Origin: Hetaerina americana
Taxonomy: Eukaryota; Arthropoda; Insecta; Odonata; Calopterygidae
DNA length: 64,000 nt
Assembly (NCBI GenBank): GCA_022747635.1
Contig: JAKTNV010000014.1
Span: 10,427,110 to 10,491,109 of the forward strand
Direction of reading: 5' to 3'
This document shows, piece by piece, positions 12,905 through 23,700 of this stretch. The notes beneath the pieces were generated by a model, which was not told where the DNA came from, searched no databases, and was given only the letters and a program-made list of their open reading frames with translations. Every line of letters starts with the position of its first letter. Position 1 is the stretch's first letter. A program made the position numbers and the translations under genes.

Positions 12905-13480
12905 ATGGGTATATCGGTCAGGAAAGACAGATGCAGGATAGGGACATGGAATGTAAGATCCTTAGGGGTGATCGGAAAGCTGTGGAGCGCCAAGATAGAA
13001 ATGGAGAGGCTGGGTATAGACGACCTGGGAGGTCAAGAAGACGGGAGCAGACGGCTACTGGGTGGCGGATATCGAGTTATATACTCGGGAGACGACCGGA
13101 GGATCGCAGGCGTTGGCATCATCCTGAAGAAAGAATGGGGCAGAAGAGTAAAGGCAATATACAACGAGAGAATTCTGATGGTGAAGCTGGAAGGAGAGCC
13201 CACGGGCGTCGCGATCGTGCTAGTATACACGCCGTCATCTAGTCATACTTGAGAAGAAATAGGAGAAGTATACGAGCAAATGGAAGATGTCCTCGGACAG
13301 GTGAAGGGGAAAAAATCTCATAATATTAGGAGACTGGAACACAGTCGTAGGAGAAGGAAAAGAAGGACTAAGCCTCGCAAATTTGGGGCTGGGAAAATGG
13401 AACAAATATTCATTCAAGTCGAAAGATCCGGTGTTCAAGTACTGTTCTAGGAATAATTTTGCGCTTGTGATCTGCTCGAT
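12905..13480 (+). pseudogene. RTE-type LINE endonuclease domain, decayed
   Basis: Conceptual translation gives IGTWNVRSL near 12943-12969 (the conserved first block with the metal-binding Asn), an Asp/Glu block about 25 residues on, VYTPSSS near 13220, and GDWN near 13330 after a frame change, followed by VVGEG. This is the order of the apurinic-endonuclease-like domain of RTE/BovB-type non-LTR retrotransposons and of the CFDP2-like proteins derived from them. It nicks target DNA for target-primed reverse transcription. A TGA interrupts the frame at 13250, and a frameshift near 13310 precedes GDWN. No RT domain follows; a SINE1 copy abuts instead. It is a dead fragment, truncated on the 3' side. 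Confidence 0.75.
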
Positions 13481-13489
13481 TCCGCCTCC

Positions 13490-13828
13490 CCACCTCTCTT
13501 GTGTTCTTCTTTAATGTGTTCCTATCTCTTTTCCTTCCATCTATTTCCATATGAATAACCTTAAACACAGTAATCAACCCGAAGGTCGGTTTGGTAGGTG
13601 ATGGAATAGTTGTTCCCCCAGTACTAAGCCCGACGGCGGGTGAAATTCACACATCAGGGTAGGGGGGCCAGTTCCTTTCCCTGTGCCGGTTATGGTTTCC
13701 CAGGAAGATCTGGTACCCGAAAAATCACAGAGCTTGGGTAGAGCTGCAGGTGCCCAGAGACTTGCCCGGGAATGAAACCCATGACCCTCCGGTCAGTAGC
13801 CCAACGCTCTACCCCCTGGACTACCGCG

Positions 13829-13829
<1 letters not shown>
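13490..13829 (-). repeat. tRNA-derived SINE1, nearly full copy
   Basis: Read on the minus strand it starts at 13829 with CGCGGTAGTCCAGGGGGTAGAGC (split here only by convention), an A-box-like region, then a decayed B-box (GGGTTTCATTCCCGGG) within the tRNA-like head 13763-13829. The body carries GGGTACCAGATCTTCCTGGG, GTGTGAATTTCACCCG and ACCTTCGGGTTGATTACTG. The 3' part, 13490-13560, matches the 51.7-kb inverted-repeat arm (TTCCTATC, TTTTCCTT, ATCTATTTC on the plus strand). Such elements are transcribed by RNA polymerase III and copied by a partner LINE. The B-box point differences suggest an old, inactive copy. Confidence 0.8.

Positions 13830-13911
<82 letters not shown>
13829..13911. repeat. 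(CA)n(TA)n microsatellite
   Basis: About 14 CA units run directly into about 27 TA units. The array abuts the 5' end of the SINE1 copy without a gap. Confidence 0.95.
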
Positions 13912-13913
<2 letters not shown>

Positions 13914-15705
13914 GTAAACGAGGAAAGGGCAGGAACAGGATAGGGATGTTGGACGGGATGAAGGGAGGAAGGAAGTACTCGAAGATGAAGAGGGACCTGA
14001 TGTAGATTAGGTTGCTGGATTTTGTGTTTTGTTAGGAGTCACAAAATGTTTATTTGGTAGTTGTGTCCATCCATAAACCTACATTATCCGGTAGATTATC
14101 TTATAATAATATATATATTCGATTCCGCTTTACTCGCGTGTTTGCCGGCATGGTAACGACTCATTCCTGGCACTAATCGTTGAGTCACCTTACGCACGAC
14201 ACACTCATTACGCTAATTCAAGGGAAACGGCTTGAAAGCACAGAACTGACCTCCGGGATGCTAAGAAAGTAATGCTATGCCTGTGGAGTAATGAGTGCCT
14301 TTACCCGCTGTTGTTGGCGTTGATTAGTATCGATCATTCGATTTATCTTTCACTCGTGATGTGAATCATGAACGCTTTTTTATCACGATAATCATGAAGT
14401 TTTATGCCATGGCCATATCTAAACCACACTCATGGATTGCTGTTTATAAGCCAATCAACTTCAATTTCATAGGAACATTCATTAATTCGTTCTTAATTTG
14501 GTCTTCACTAATTTTAAAAATAAGCTTCTAAGTTAGAACGTCTTCTACTAGTATCTGCCAACCGACCGTTTATCATTAAAGATTTCACCTCCATATTCTC
14601 GCTTGCCTGATTTACTCATAATTATGGTTACTTTTCAAGTTCATTCTACAATGAGTGGCATCTCACGTACTCCTCATTGTAATATTTTTCTGAATCGAAG
14701 CAACGTATCACGTGATAATATTACGCAATCACATTGTTCTTTTAGCACTACCGGAATGTCGCTTAATATCAACATATAGCGTGGGTCTTCAATCAATCAT
14801 TCCGTATAACACTAACGACTTCCTTTACAAATGGCATCGGGAGTCCATGCTCTTAACTATGCCGGGCGAGCGACGTGAGCTAATTCGTCTTTCATTCCTC
14901 CCGACGTTTCTTTGTCTTACTCATTAGATATTAGATCGTTATTTTGACGGGCAAAGCTTCCTCCAGAGGATCTCTCACTCCCATTCACGATGAAGATCTC
15001 CCTTATGCCAAAGCCGATGTGCATTTTACAAGCTGATTACGCAAATCGACTTCTCGTCTCATCTCCGAAAATCTTGAGCTGGAAATAATGAATTCCCTAT
15101 TCCACTAGGCAAAATTACGTCAGGAGAGAAAATTCTGGGAATTTCGTTCCCCGATTCCTTGTGCGGATAGGACGGGGCGGGGCGGAGGATGGTCGGGAGG
15201 GGGGGGGACGGGTTACATTTTCAACTGACTATCATAACTGGTCCGTGAGTGATCGGGGGAATGACTCGTTAGGATTGGTAACCGCTGCGGAATCTGCGAA
15301 CAGGACCTTACCAACGCTCGAGATGGAATGCTCGTGTATGGAATGTGCTGATCAGATTCGACCTCTGAAAGTGTGCGTCGGGGGAAGGACGCGTGAGTGT
15401 GCCGAAGTGAAGGACGAACGCCATGACGAGAGCGTGAGCAGAACACACACTCACCGTTGTCCAACCTCGGGTGAACGGGGACAAATTACTGCAAATAAGC
15501 ACCGAATGCAATGCGAGGGTAATTCCAAAAGGAAGATATTCAATTTTTCATAAATTGAAGGACACGTCTTTTTTCCAAAATCAATGCATCATTTTAAAAA
15601 CCTTAATATTCCTCTTTTTTCTACACGTTCTCTCGCATGCATTTCTCTTCGAGTCATTGAGAAAGAACAAAGCTTTTCCGTGTTGGGCCTGTTTCTTCTT
15701 TTACC
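13912..15705. other. No supported gene
   Basis: AT-rich, with a GC-rich patch at about 15150-15500 that carries opposed open frames on both strands (15161-15553 + and 15213-15464 -). No similarity recognised. Confidence 0.5.
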
Positions 15706-16390
15706 CTTCTACATCTACATCATGCCCCGCAAGCCACCGTAAGAGCGTGGGGCGAAGGATGTTAGGACACCATTCCCGAAACAGAATTCAAACACACACA
15801 AAACACACTGAGGCAAGCCAATTCACCCCCATGTAATATTTATGCGAAACCCATTTTAACTTACGCACGTGCTATACATATGCTAACAATCGCAAACGCA
15901 TGCACCAGTGGATTCATCATATGTGTACGCAGCGTATAATCTTGTCCTCGCTTCTAATTCGAATGTTTTTAAAATTGCTATTATGACTTTGATATCTTAA
16001 AATTGTGATACCTGATTGTCCGAGGAAAGAACGAAGATTTGTATCTATTTCTATTGGAGTCTATCTGCTTTATCTTATATTTGTGGTCTAACATACCCAT
16101 ATGATTTGGGACCATAATAATTCCCTTTGTGCCATAGCTAAGCTCGTGTGCTTTGAACCTTGCTAAAAATCTCAGTCTCGCATGTTCTCTTCGCATCTCA
16201 AGGGGCTCCCGAACTAATTCTTCTAAAAGTCCTGTCACCCTCGTCTTCTTATCGTAACAATTTTTGATGAATATGGCAGGTATTTTTTGAACTCAATAAT
16301 TCTTCTATCAACACTCACCCAAGGATCCCGGATACTTGCGGCGTATTCCAAATCTATGCCTACTACTAAGTAATAGCCCACAAGCCGCTG
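15706..16390 (-). repeat. LINE-A copy with RT C-terminus
   Basis: It begins with the inverted tail (CTACATCTACATCATGCCCC), the GC-rich block and the 3' UTR. The 3'-terminal coding part follows at 15981-16238, containing MTGLLEELVREPLEMRREHA and YKSSFFPRTIRYHN. The FFPRTI block and the LEMRREHARL helix are typical of the C-terminal end of CR1/L2-type reverse transcriptases. From 16260 to 16390 the reading frame continues with lesions (the segment corresponding to the thumb). 5'-truncated and inactive. Confidence 0.85.
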
Positions 16391-16921
16391 CTAGCACCCC
16401 TTAAAACTATTCTTACGGATGGGACCCGGTTTCTACGACACCGCTGCCTATTGTTTCAGTCTCGCTAAATTTACCGATCATTAAGATGCTGCTAAAGCGT
16501 TTCGAAACGTGTTTTGGCGCTGTGATAAAATTCTGAGTTGATGGCAATGAAGCGTATTCATCAAATTATCGTTAACCTGCCTCGTTAAATCTCGCCACCG
16601 TCCTGCATTTCCGGAAAGCTGTCTTTGGACCAGCAGCAAAAAATACGGTCACGCTCACGAACAATTTTTTATGGCGCAATCGCCAAATTTTTATTTCGGT
16701 AAATGAGAGATCGACTTTTGATGCGGAGGAAAAATTTGCTAAGAAATTTCATCCAACTTTCTTCTCTTCGATGCATTTGCCGCCAATTTAAGCAATTATT
16801 ACAAATTTTTTGGGACCAAAGAAGGTTGTCGTAAAAGTTGAGTTTGCGGTTTGCTTTCGGAGCGTATTTATGGCAACTTAATACTATTTAATGTGGGATA
16901 ATGTTTTTAGCAACTACTTCT
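16391..16921. other. No feature seen
   Basis: No repeat or coding match recognised. Confidence 0.5.
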
Positions 16922-17010
16922 AAATCTAAATAATACCCTGGAAAGTGTGTGGCAGGGGGTGGATATATACATCAGTACATGCGCACGTGCTCACCATCAT
17001 GAACATGACA
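16922..17010 (-). repeat. LINE-B 3'-end fragment
   Basis: AAATAATACCCTGGAAAGTG and GTGTGGCAGGGGGTGGATAT match the LINE-B tail in minus orientation. It stops shortly before the mariner insertion. Confidence 0.6.
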
Positions 17011-17063
17011 CTCAAAACAAGCGAAGCATCCAGATTTCAAACGTAATTCGACCGCCGTGAATA

Positions 17064-17089
17064 CTACCTTGATCAAAAATTTCCCGGAA
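17064..17089 (+). repeat. Mariner terminal inverted repeat (transposase 3' side)
   Basis: CTACCTTGATCAAAAA is followed by TTTCCCGGAA. This is the inverse complement of 18369-18394 except at one position. It is the transposase binding and cleavage site. Confidence 0.95.
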
Positions 17090-17116
17090 TTTATTCAGAA
17101 AATTAAAAATACAAGT

Positions 17117-18189
17117 TTATTCATCTAAATCTATATTGTCCCCTTCAAAGTAATCCCCATCGACTGCAACACACTTATGCCAGCGCTTGATCCAATCCTC
17201 GAAACATTTTTTATATTCGGTTTTCGGTATGTCCATCAGTGCTTCCTGCGATTTTTCCATTACTTCCTCTCGGCTGCTAAAACGCGTTCCCCGTAATGGT
17301 TTTTTAACTCGATTGAACAGAAAGAAGTCACAGGGAGCCAAATCAGGTGAATTCGGTGGCTGTTGGATGGTATTTGTTGCATTTTTCGTCAAAAAATTAC
17401 GAATAATGATAGCACTGTGCGACAGTGCGTTATCATGGTGCAAAATCCACGAGTTTTCTGCCCACATTTCTGGTCTCTTTCGGCGAATTGCTTCACGCAA
17501 ACGTCTCATAACGCCCAAATAATACTCTTTGTTTACTGTCTGGCCTTCTGGCAAAAATTCATGATGCACTACACCGTTGTAATCCATGAAAACCGTCAGC
17601 ATTGCCTTCTTTTTTGACTGAAAACGACGTGGTTTTTTTGGTCTCGGCTCATTTGGTGAACGCCATTCACTTGCCTGATGTCTGGATTGCGTGTCGTACT
17701 CATAAACCCACGTCTCGTCTCCAGTAATGATCCTTTTGATGAATGTGGGATCGGATTCAGCCTCGCAAATCATGTCTTTTGCGACGTCAACACGGTCTCT
17801 TTTTTGCATGAAATTGAGGTCTTTTGGCACCAACTTTGCTGCTACACGACGGAAACCCAAATCATTAACCACAATGTCTTGGGCGGATCCATAGGCAATG
17901 TTCAAGTCCTCCGCTATTTCTCTGATGGTTAATTTGCGGTTATTGACCAACATTTCTTTTACTTTATCAATTTTTTCACCGACTTTCGATGTCGATGGTC
18001 TGCCACTGCGTTTATCATCTTCGATTGACTCACGACCACTTCTGAACCGCTCGTGCCACTGGTAAACGACCGTTTTTTTAGAGAATCGTTGCCGAAACAC
18101 TTTTCCAACATTTCCAACGTCCGTGCGCCACTAAATCCGTTTTTTACGCAAAATTTAATACAAGTTCGTTGTTGCAAATTTAAATCCAT
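17117..18189 (-). pseudogene. Mariner (DD34D) transposase with one frameshift
   Basis: The product would be a ~357-residue cut-and-paste transposase. The natural start is the ATG at 18189 (MDLNLQQRTCIKFCVKNGFS, first HTH). A second HTH region holds QWHERFRSG and DDKRSGRPSTS. Catalytic acidic residues sit in TGDETWVYEYD, HHDN and SPDLAPCDFF, with exactly 34 residues between the second and third Asp. The C-terminus YFEGDNIDLDE ends at a normal stop at 17117. The only visible defect is a run of seven A (minus strand) near 18072-18078: one missing base shifts the frame after residue ~39. An alternative GTG at 18100 opens the long downstream frame but is not the natural start. If the deletion is an assembly homopolymer error, the gene is intact. 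Confidence 0.95.
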
Positions 18190-18368
18190 TTCTGAAATTG
18201 TAAAAAATCGCCAACACACACAGAGATAGATGTACTCTTGGCTACGTAACTTTTGCAAATGTCAAGTTATGACGCTAAGATTTAAAGGGAATATCAACAA
18301 CAGATGTACCAATTTAACAAAAAAAACAGAACTCAAATCGGAACGATGGGAGCGCCACACGGTGGTTA

Positions 18369-18394
18369 TTCCGGGAACTTTTTGATCAAGGTAG
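18369..18394 (-). repeat. Mariner terminal inverted repeat (transposase 5' side)
   Basis: Reads TTCCGGGAAC then TTTTTGATCAAGGTAG, matching the left TIR with one mismatch. TA follows at 18395-18396. Confidence 0.95.
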
Positions 18395-18396
18395 TA

Positions 18397-19654
18397 TTTC
18401 GACAAACTTTACGGAACACTCTCGTGAATTGAGGTTTCTAATTTATTACTAAACTCAAGTCCAAATTCTGCTTTGCTTCCGTCATCCGTACTGAAATATT
18501 TAGTGGCTCACAGTAATTCTTTTGCAATTTCGTGCAATTTCAAGACCCTTCTTGAATCTATGTACTAATTTTTAACCGATAAAATATAATGGCTAGTGTA
18601 TTTATAACCGAATGTTTCAAGTTGTTATTTTTTATTGATTATTACTCATTGCTGTGCAGTAAATTTTAAAATATCCTTAATTGAAGAGGACTATACTTTT
18701 ATTTTTTTCAAATTTTTACTTTGAAATAGCATAACCTTTGACACGTGTTTCTAAGGGAATCCGTCTAGGCCACGATAAAGTTATAAACATCCCCTTTCTA
18801 TTTTTTAATCTAGGTCGAACTAGTGGCTCGATCGCTAAGATTGAATGTATTTTGACCATTTGCGAAATGTCATTGCTGCACTTCCGAAAATCACTCGTTC
18901 GGGTTTCATGCAGTGGTTCAAAAGCCTTTTCACTCAACGTGATGATATTCGTGATTTTCTTTCCCGAGGTACTTTCTTGTAAGCTGTAGCCGACGAAAAC
19001 AATTGAATCCTAAGGATGAGTAGGCTGCGTCATGTGTGCGTAAGGTGCATTCTCTTGATTTATTCAAGTCATGAGCCACACGAGCGCTCTTGGCGTCCGC
19101 TCGTCGAAGAGCGCTGGCTATTCTTCCAAGGAAAGTGATCATGTAGATGACAAATGAACGCACTACGGATGACTTCATTTTCGTGCGTCTGCCGTAGTGA
19201 GTGACTCGCCCTCGGTGCGAAGGTGGGCAGGGATCTTTACTCAAAAACTTAGTCATTGCTCTGCATGTAGCCCCTCTCCAGTGTGATTCATATTGAACGT
19301 CAACATTCTTGGATGTAATCTTTCTCTCCTGATAGTTATCACTTCAAATACTTGTGTTATTAAGTCGTAAAGCGTTCGTGATGCCCTTGGGAGTGCGCTG
19401 TTTGTGGTAATCTGCGAAGGCGAAAGTGGACAAGGCTCGCCTCCGTGGGAGAGGCTACGCTGTCATCTTAGATATGACATCTTCGAAATATTTTGACAGG
19501 TGAAAGGAAGTTTTGTTGGAAATATTTTTGGGATTTATTTATAATTGAAGACTTTCTTAAAATAATAATTTATTTAATTGAATAGATTCTAAAGGGTGTT
19601 CAGTATAATAGTCCCTTCGTCATCATCAAAATTCACAAGTCGGAGCAAAGTTAA
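18397..19654. other. No supported gene
   Basis: AT-rich sequence with a slightly GC-richer part at 19000-19480. No recognised coding or repeat content. Confidence 0.5.
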
Positions 19655-19897
19655 ACACTGCAGAGCTGTTAGGTATACCTTCAGGTGCATGTGTATGTAA
19701 GATTTAGTTTTAGTGTTAGCATGTGAGTGGGGTGTAAGTGTTCATGCATGAATCTATGCCATGTTTTTTTGTGGATGTATGATTCTGTGGTTTTTGCATG
19801 CGGTTTTTTTTCTTTTCTAAATTAAGAGTGGTGTCCTAACACCCCCCGCCACACGCCCTTGCGGCGGCTTGCGGGGTATTAAGTAGATGTAGATGTA
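19655..19897 (+). repeat. LINE-A 3' UTR and tail
   Basis: Plus-sense LINE-A: CAGGTGCATGTGTATG, GTGGGGTGTAAGTGTTCATG, ATGCCATG, GGTGGTGTCC-type block, the GC-rich hairpin region and a tail of AAGTAGATGTAGATGTAG. It is collinear with the inverse of 42.45-42.70 kb. Confidence 0.88.
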
Positions 19898-19914
19898 GAG
19901 ATCAAGTATTTCAT

Positions 19915-20330
19915 CAATTCTAAGATTGACCCCATCCATTCACTCTCTCCTCCCGTCTACCTTGTTTAAGACTTTGGGTCTCGTCATTTTCACATTACTT
20001 GTTTCATATAAGTATCTCATTCTCTGAATTTTTCCTCGTCCAATTCTCTTTCCACAACTGTATTTGATTATTCACCGTGTTATTATACATGTTCGACATA
20101 TTTCATTCTCCTTATCGGTGTTTTCATACATTTCTTTCTTTTTTATGTATTTCGTCGGTTGTTTTTCGGTCCATTCGAACTTCATCAATCTCCTGTAGTT
20201 ACACAGTTCCATGCATATAAACTCATTTTCTCTGCTCTTGCCATTGTCTCTGGTATCCGTGGAAAACCAGAATCCATATTCCTGTGTCTCGAAGTATTAT
20301 TTTTAATTTTGCGCCAATATATTTTGACAT
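19915..20330 (-). pseudogene. RTE-type LINE C-terminal region, decayed
   Basis: Minus-strand translation shows MELCNYRRLMKFEWTEK near 20170-20220, corresponding to the family pattern FEMWCWRRMLRISWTD downstream of the RT core. A KKKEMYENT-like stretch follows, then MTRPKVLNKVDGRRE near 19955-20000, which resembles the K-V-(D/E)-G-R-R tail motif of RTE elements. Several frameshifts and stops make it a relic. It may belong to the same family as the endonuclease fragment at 12.9 kb. Identification rests on short motifs in the right order. Confidence 0.5.
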
Positions 20331-20435
20331 TGGTTGTATATTCTGCTCTAAGAAATAGTAGAAATCCTTGTCTTATATTATTCTTCTAACTTTCTGTCTT
20401 CTTTTTTTCTCTCTAATAAGAACTAATTTTTTCAG

Positions 20436-20607
20436 GGTTGGTGATCACGGTTTCCAAATTGCAAAGTATGCAATTTTACTTTTAAAGCGCAAATATGAAT
20501 ACATTACTAAGAGAGGAGATGGTATCCAGAGTTCCTTTGTGGAAACAGCTTATGCTCATTGTAATGAATTAAATAAATGGGTAAATTTACACGCTTCAGA
20601 ACTGTGA
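20436..20607 (+). CDS. Candidate terminal exon of an unrecognised host gene
   Basis: A pyrimidine-rich stretch ending TTTTTTCAG at 20435 is a good splice acceptor. The frame that follows encodes VGDHGFQIAKYAILLLKRKY, continues EYITKRGDGIQSSFVETAYA and ends HCNELNKWVNLHASEL before TGA at 20605-20607. The composition is protein-like and non-repetitive, unlike neighbouring chance frames. A canonical AATAAA lies at 20781-20786, about 175 bp after the stop. I do not recognise the family. The upstream exons were not found, and the presumed intron carries an RTE relic. It could be chance; the acceptor plus poly(A) signal make it worth listing. Confidence 0.35.
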
Positions 20608-20780
20608 ACATTTCCCTTGTAATTTCAATTTCTCATGATATATATATATTGCTCCAATATTTGTGCTCAATTTGAACAATGTGGGTATCGTATTTTTCTC
20701 CATCGTTGATATTTGCAAAGAAAAATAATTCTTGAAAGGCCACTAGATTCGATTCTTTACGTGCTTTATAATTAATAACT

Positions 20781-20786
20781 AATAAA
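20781..20786 (+). terminator. Possible poly(A) signal of the candidate exon
   Basis: AATAAA in ACTAATAAAAACTACG, ~175 bp after the TGA at 20607. AT-rich DNA gives many such hexamers by chance, so it is only supportive. Confidence 0.3.
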
Positions 20787-20799
20787 AACTACGTATACG

Positions 20800-20910
20800 T
20801 GATGCATACATCCTGTTTTTTTTCTCTTTCTTAATTAAGTGTGGTGTCCTAACACCCCCTGCCACACGCCCTTGCGGCGGTTTGCGGGGTATTGAGTAGA
20901 TGTAGATACA
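20800..20910 (+). repeat. LINE-A 3' end
   Basis: TTAATTAAGTGTGGTGTCC, the CCACACGCCCTTGCGGCGG hairpin arm and a GAGTAGATGTAGATAC tail. Plus sense, ~110 bp. Confidence 0.88.
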
Positions 20911-20917
20911 ATGATTT

Positions 20918-21250
20918 GTGTGTACGGTTAATCCATTAAATTTTGGCCTTTAGGTAAAGATATTAAGGTACTTGGGTTCCATCTTGTTACGATGGCGTAT
21001 ATCGTGCGAGGGATGAACGAGTGCTTGAATCTGTCGTTGACGGCGTGTATCTCTCTTGCTTTTTCCCGGTGGTCGAATCTAATAATATAATTTGAGGTCA
21101 TGTTAATTCCCTCGTTATCGCCAGAAAACTCAGGTGTCCTGTACCTTTGTAAAAGTTTTGCCTTCTCTCTTCGTGAATCAAGGAGCTCCATAGATCCTCC
21201 CTTACTTACGTAAAGTCCCGTCGGACAATCTTCGTTAAAAATTTCAGTGT
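20918..21250 (-). repeat. CR1-like LINE RT C-terminus
   Basis: The minus frame 20928-21191 encodes MELLDSRREKAKLLQRYRTP, NEGINMTSNYIIRFDHREKA and FKHSFIPRTI. The last is the FFPRTI block with one substitution. Orientation is opposite to the LINE-A tail that ends only a few bp to the left. 5'-truncated. Confidence 0.75.
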
Positions 21251-21837
21251 AAATCTAAACGTCATGCGACATTAAAACCGTGGGGCGAAATGTCTCCTGG
21301 TCTATCTCCGAAAAAAAAGTTTCTTTGCGCCGCCGCGCTAACTCTCGTGGAAATTAAACTCGCGGAACTGCTTGAGGGGGCACGATTGCCACCCACGAGC
21401 CCACCCTGTGAGATCAAGGGCCGCGACAAGTTTACGTCCTTTCGGTACATGACATGCGTGTCGGAGTAAAAAGAAAAAGGATTCAAGGGTTCCGGAGAAA
21501 CGAGACGGAGGGAGGCAGCTGTCTCAAAGTGTCACCTTTTTCATAATTGCATCTTAAATTTACGCACTCATGAAAGGAGTACCTCCGAGGCGCCAGGACT
21601 ACGGTTCCACTATCCCAAAGACTATGAGCAGAATAAAAGTAACGCGGCATAACACCTAATCATAAACCGATAACTCACAAATATAACTTTAAGTCATAAT
21701 ATTGGTTTTAATGAATGTGAGGTGCTACCAAAGGTAAATCAGAGAGACTCATTTCGTGTGAGCGATGAAAATTGCACATTGAAGTAGCGTGGCAGCTTAC
21801 TGCTTATACTAAAGGTGGAAAATGGCAAGAATGTACA
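21251..21837. other. No feature seen
   Basis: No repeat or coding match recognised. Confidence 0.5.
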
Positions 21838-21930
21838 TCTACATACACAATACTATATACTAGGTAAGTCGCCTCAAGGGGCAGGGGGTAGTAAGGCTCA
21901 CGCAATACCTGAGCATACATACAACCTATT
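21838..21930 (-). repeat. Degenerate CR1-like LINE 3' end
   Basis: CATCTACATACACAATAC, then GTCGCC and GGGGCAGGGGGTAGTAAGG keep the block order of the LINE tails in minus orientation. Confidence 0.45.
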
Positions 21931-23454
21931 GGTAATGTATCAGAGTAGCAGTAGAAGAATGCATTACTCTAGGGCAGTTTAATGGGAGAAATGTTGAAGA
22001 AATGAATGTACGTCTTGGAGTCTCATTTCATTTGATCCTGTGTATTCGACATTGTAGCATTGGAACGGCATAACTGCTATGTTATATCATGCAAACCACC
22101 ACATGTGGACGTCAGGACAACCAGCATGTAACAGCAAAATTATTCGCATCTACTCATTTATTTTTCAATTATTTTTTTAAACCCGCAGTACTTAATCTTT
22201 CCAACGTTATTGAGGTGAGCAATAAGTAAGGTTGTCACCCTTAGTTCCTTACATTTGGTATACCAGAAAACTAGTGGCGTACCTTAATTTCCTATCTCGT
22301 CCATTTCCCGTGCCCGTTTCTCAAAACTAATGGTCAATTTGCGAGCCCCACGAAAACAATTGTGAAGGTAGCATAGGGCGTTGTCATCCTCATTGTTTGT
22401 GTAATGTTGATTTGATCTGTGTTTTGGACAAGTTATTTCTCAAAAGAAATCTCTGGATGACGTACGTTTTACGAGTTGTAAGTTGACTTTTAGCTTTGAG
22501 GAATTGGGCCCCTGTCCACAAGTGATGTAAATGTCGGTATAAGAGATTTCTCATTCGCAAAACTTCCAACGAGTCAAACCTGACACAGGAGGAGCGAATG
22601 GAGGAAGGATGGCCGACCTCCTCTTTGCCCTTATCTGGCCTCGTGTTATTTTAGTGTGAAGCGATCATCTGAAAAACTTTCTTTTCAGAAATATACATCT
22701 CCCCTCTACCCCTTCGAGTCCATCCTTGTCACTTTTCCATCGCCTCTCCTCCCCGAAACTGCCTCCCCTCACACACCCCACGAAGTTCCCCATCCACCCT
22801 CGCATATCAGCCAAAGTCACCGTCCTGTTGGCCGGGAGGAGCATGAGACACGCACACTGAGGGAGAGAGTTGTGGAGGGGGGAGTTGGTGGGTGGGGGAG
22901 ACAGTTTCGGAAATAGCCGGTGAGCGAGCAAGGTGGGGATCTCTTGTGGGAGGGAGAGGGTGGAGGCGGGGGTGGCGTAGTCAGAATGGAATCCCATCAC
23001 TAGAGGGGACCTTATCATTTCCTTCCGGAGTTCGAACGTGGACTCACCCGTTATGTGGACCCACCGTTTGGAACTCAGTGAACCGTGGCTCATCGACTTC
23101 TTTTCTCGTACTCATCGTACAGGTCCGGGGTCTGTGTCGTCATTATGACGTTTTTTTTCGCTCTCTAATGAATCATGTGTATACGAAGGTATCTATTGCT
23201 AATTATAATGATTATTAGCATGATGGTAACATTCTCAAAAGGTTTCCTCAATTAAGGGATGAATATTGTCTTGCTATCGAAAAGTAAAAATAAAAATTAG
23301 ATAATTTTTCAATGATCAATTGTCAGCGCTTAATGTTATGCTTGCATCTTAATGTTAATCCTAATTTTGAAAATGAATGAAGTTTCTTGAGAATACTTAA
23401 CTTTGCCGTTGCATCGCATTCATCAAAACAGAACATCTTGAATTGATTCCTTTG
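21931..23454. other. No supported gene
   Basis: Contains a GC-rich, purine/pyrimidine-skewed patch at about 22640-23060 with opposed open frames on both strands. No similarity recognised. Confidence 0.5.
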
Positions 23455-23700
23455 GCGTAATCTGAATATAAATGGTACTCTGCAAGCCACCTCTGGAATG
23501 TGTGGTAGGGTACTCCATTCCACTACAGGCATGCAGCATTAATGACAAGTTTTGCTTGAATGTACAATTCACAACCCAACATTACATATGTTAAATAATT
23601 CAAATAATGAACGTAACGTTTACAACAACTACACGCACTGGATACCTAAGTGTGAAATACTCCCGCACGAATTCGATATGAGCTCCTACAAAGAAGAAGA
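23455..23700 (-). repeat. LINE-B 3' end
   Basis: GGTACTCTGCAAGCCACC and GTGTGGTAGGG at the 3' end, then AATAATTCAAATAATG and CTGGATACCTAAGTGTGAAA, which recur in the copies at 27.5, 42.3 and 48.5 kb. Confidence 0.75.

Larger units (their letters stand above)
17064..18394 (-). mobile_element. Mariner DNA transposon, near-intact, 1331 bp
   Basis: A complete element bounded by 26-bp terminal inverted repeats (17064-17089 and 18369-18394, one mismatch), flanked by TA on each side (17062-17063 and 18395-18396), the TA target duplication made by all Tc1/mariner transposases. It contains one transposase gene on the minus strand. TIR similarity, total length and a long DD34D frame indicate a young insertion. 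The element is itself uninterrupted by other repeats. Confidence 0.97.

Noticed and set aside
18258..18258. Alternative upstream start for the 17-kb transposase
   Set aside because: The codon is TTG and the added residues do not match mariner N-termini. The ATG at 18189 fits the family.
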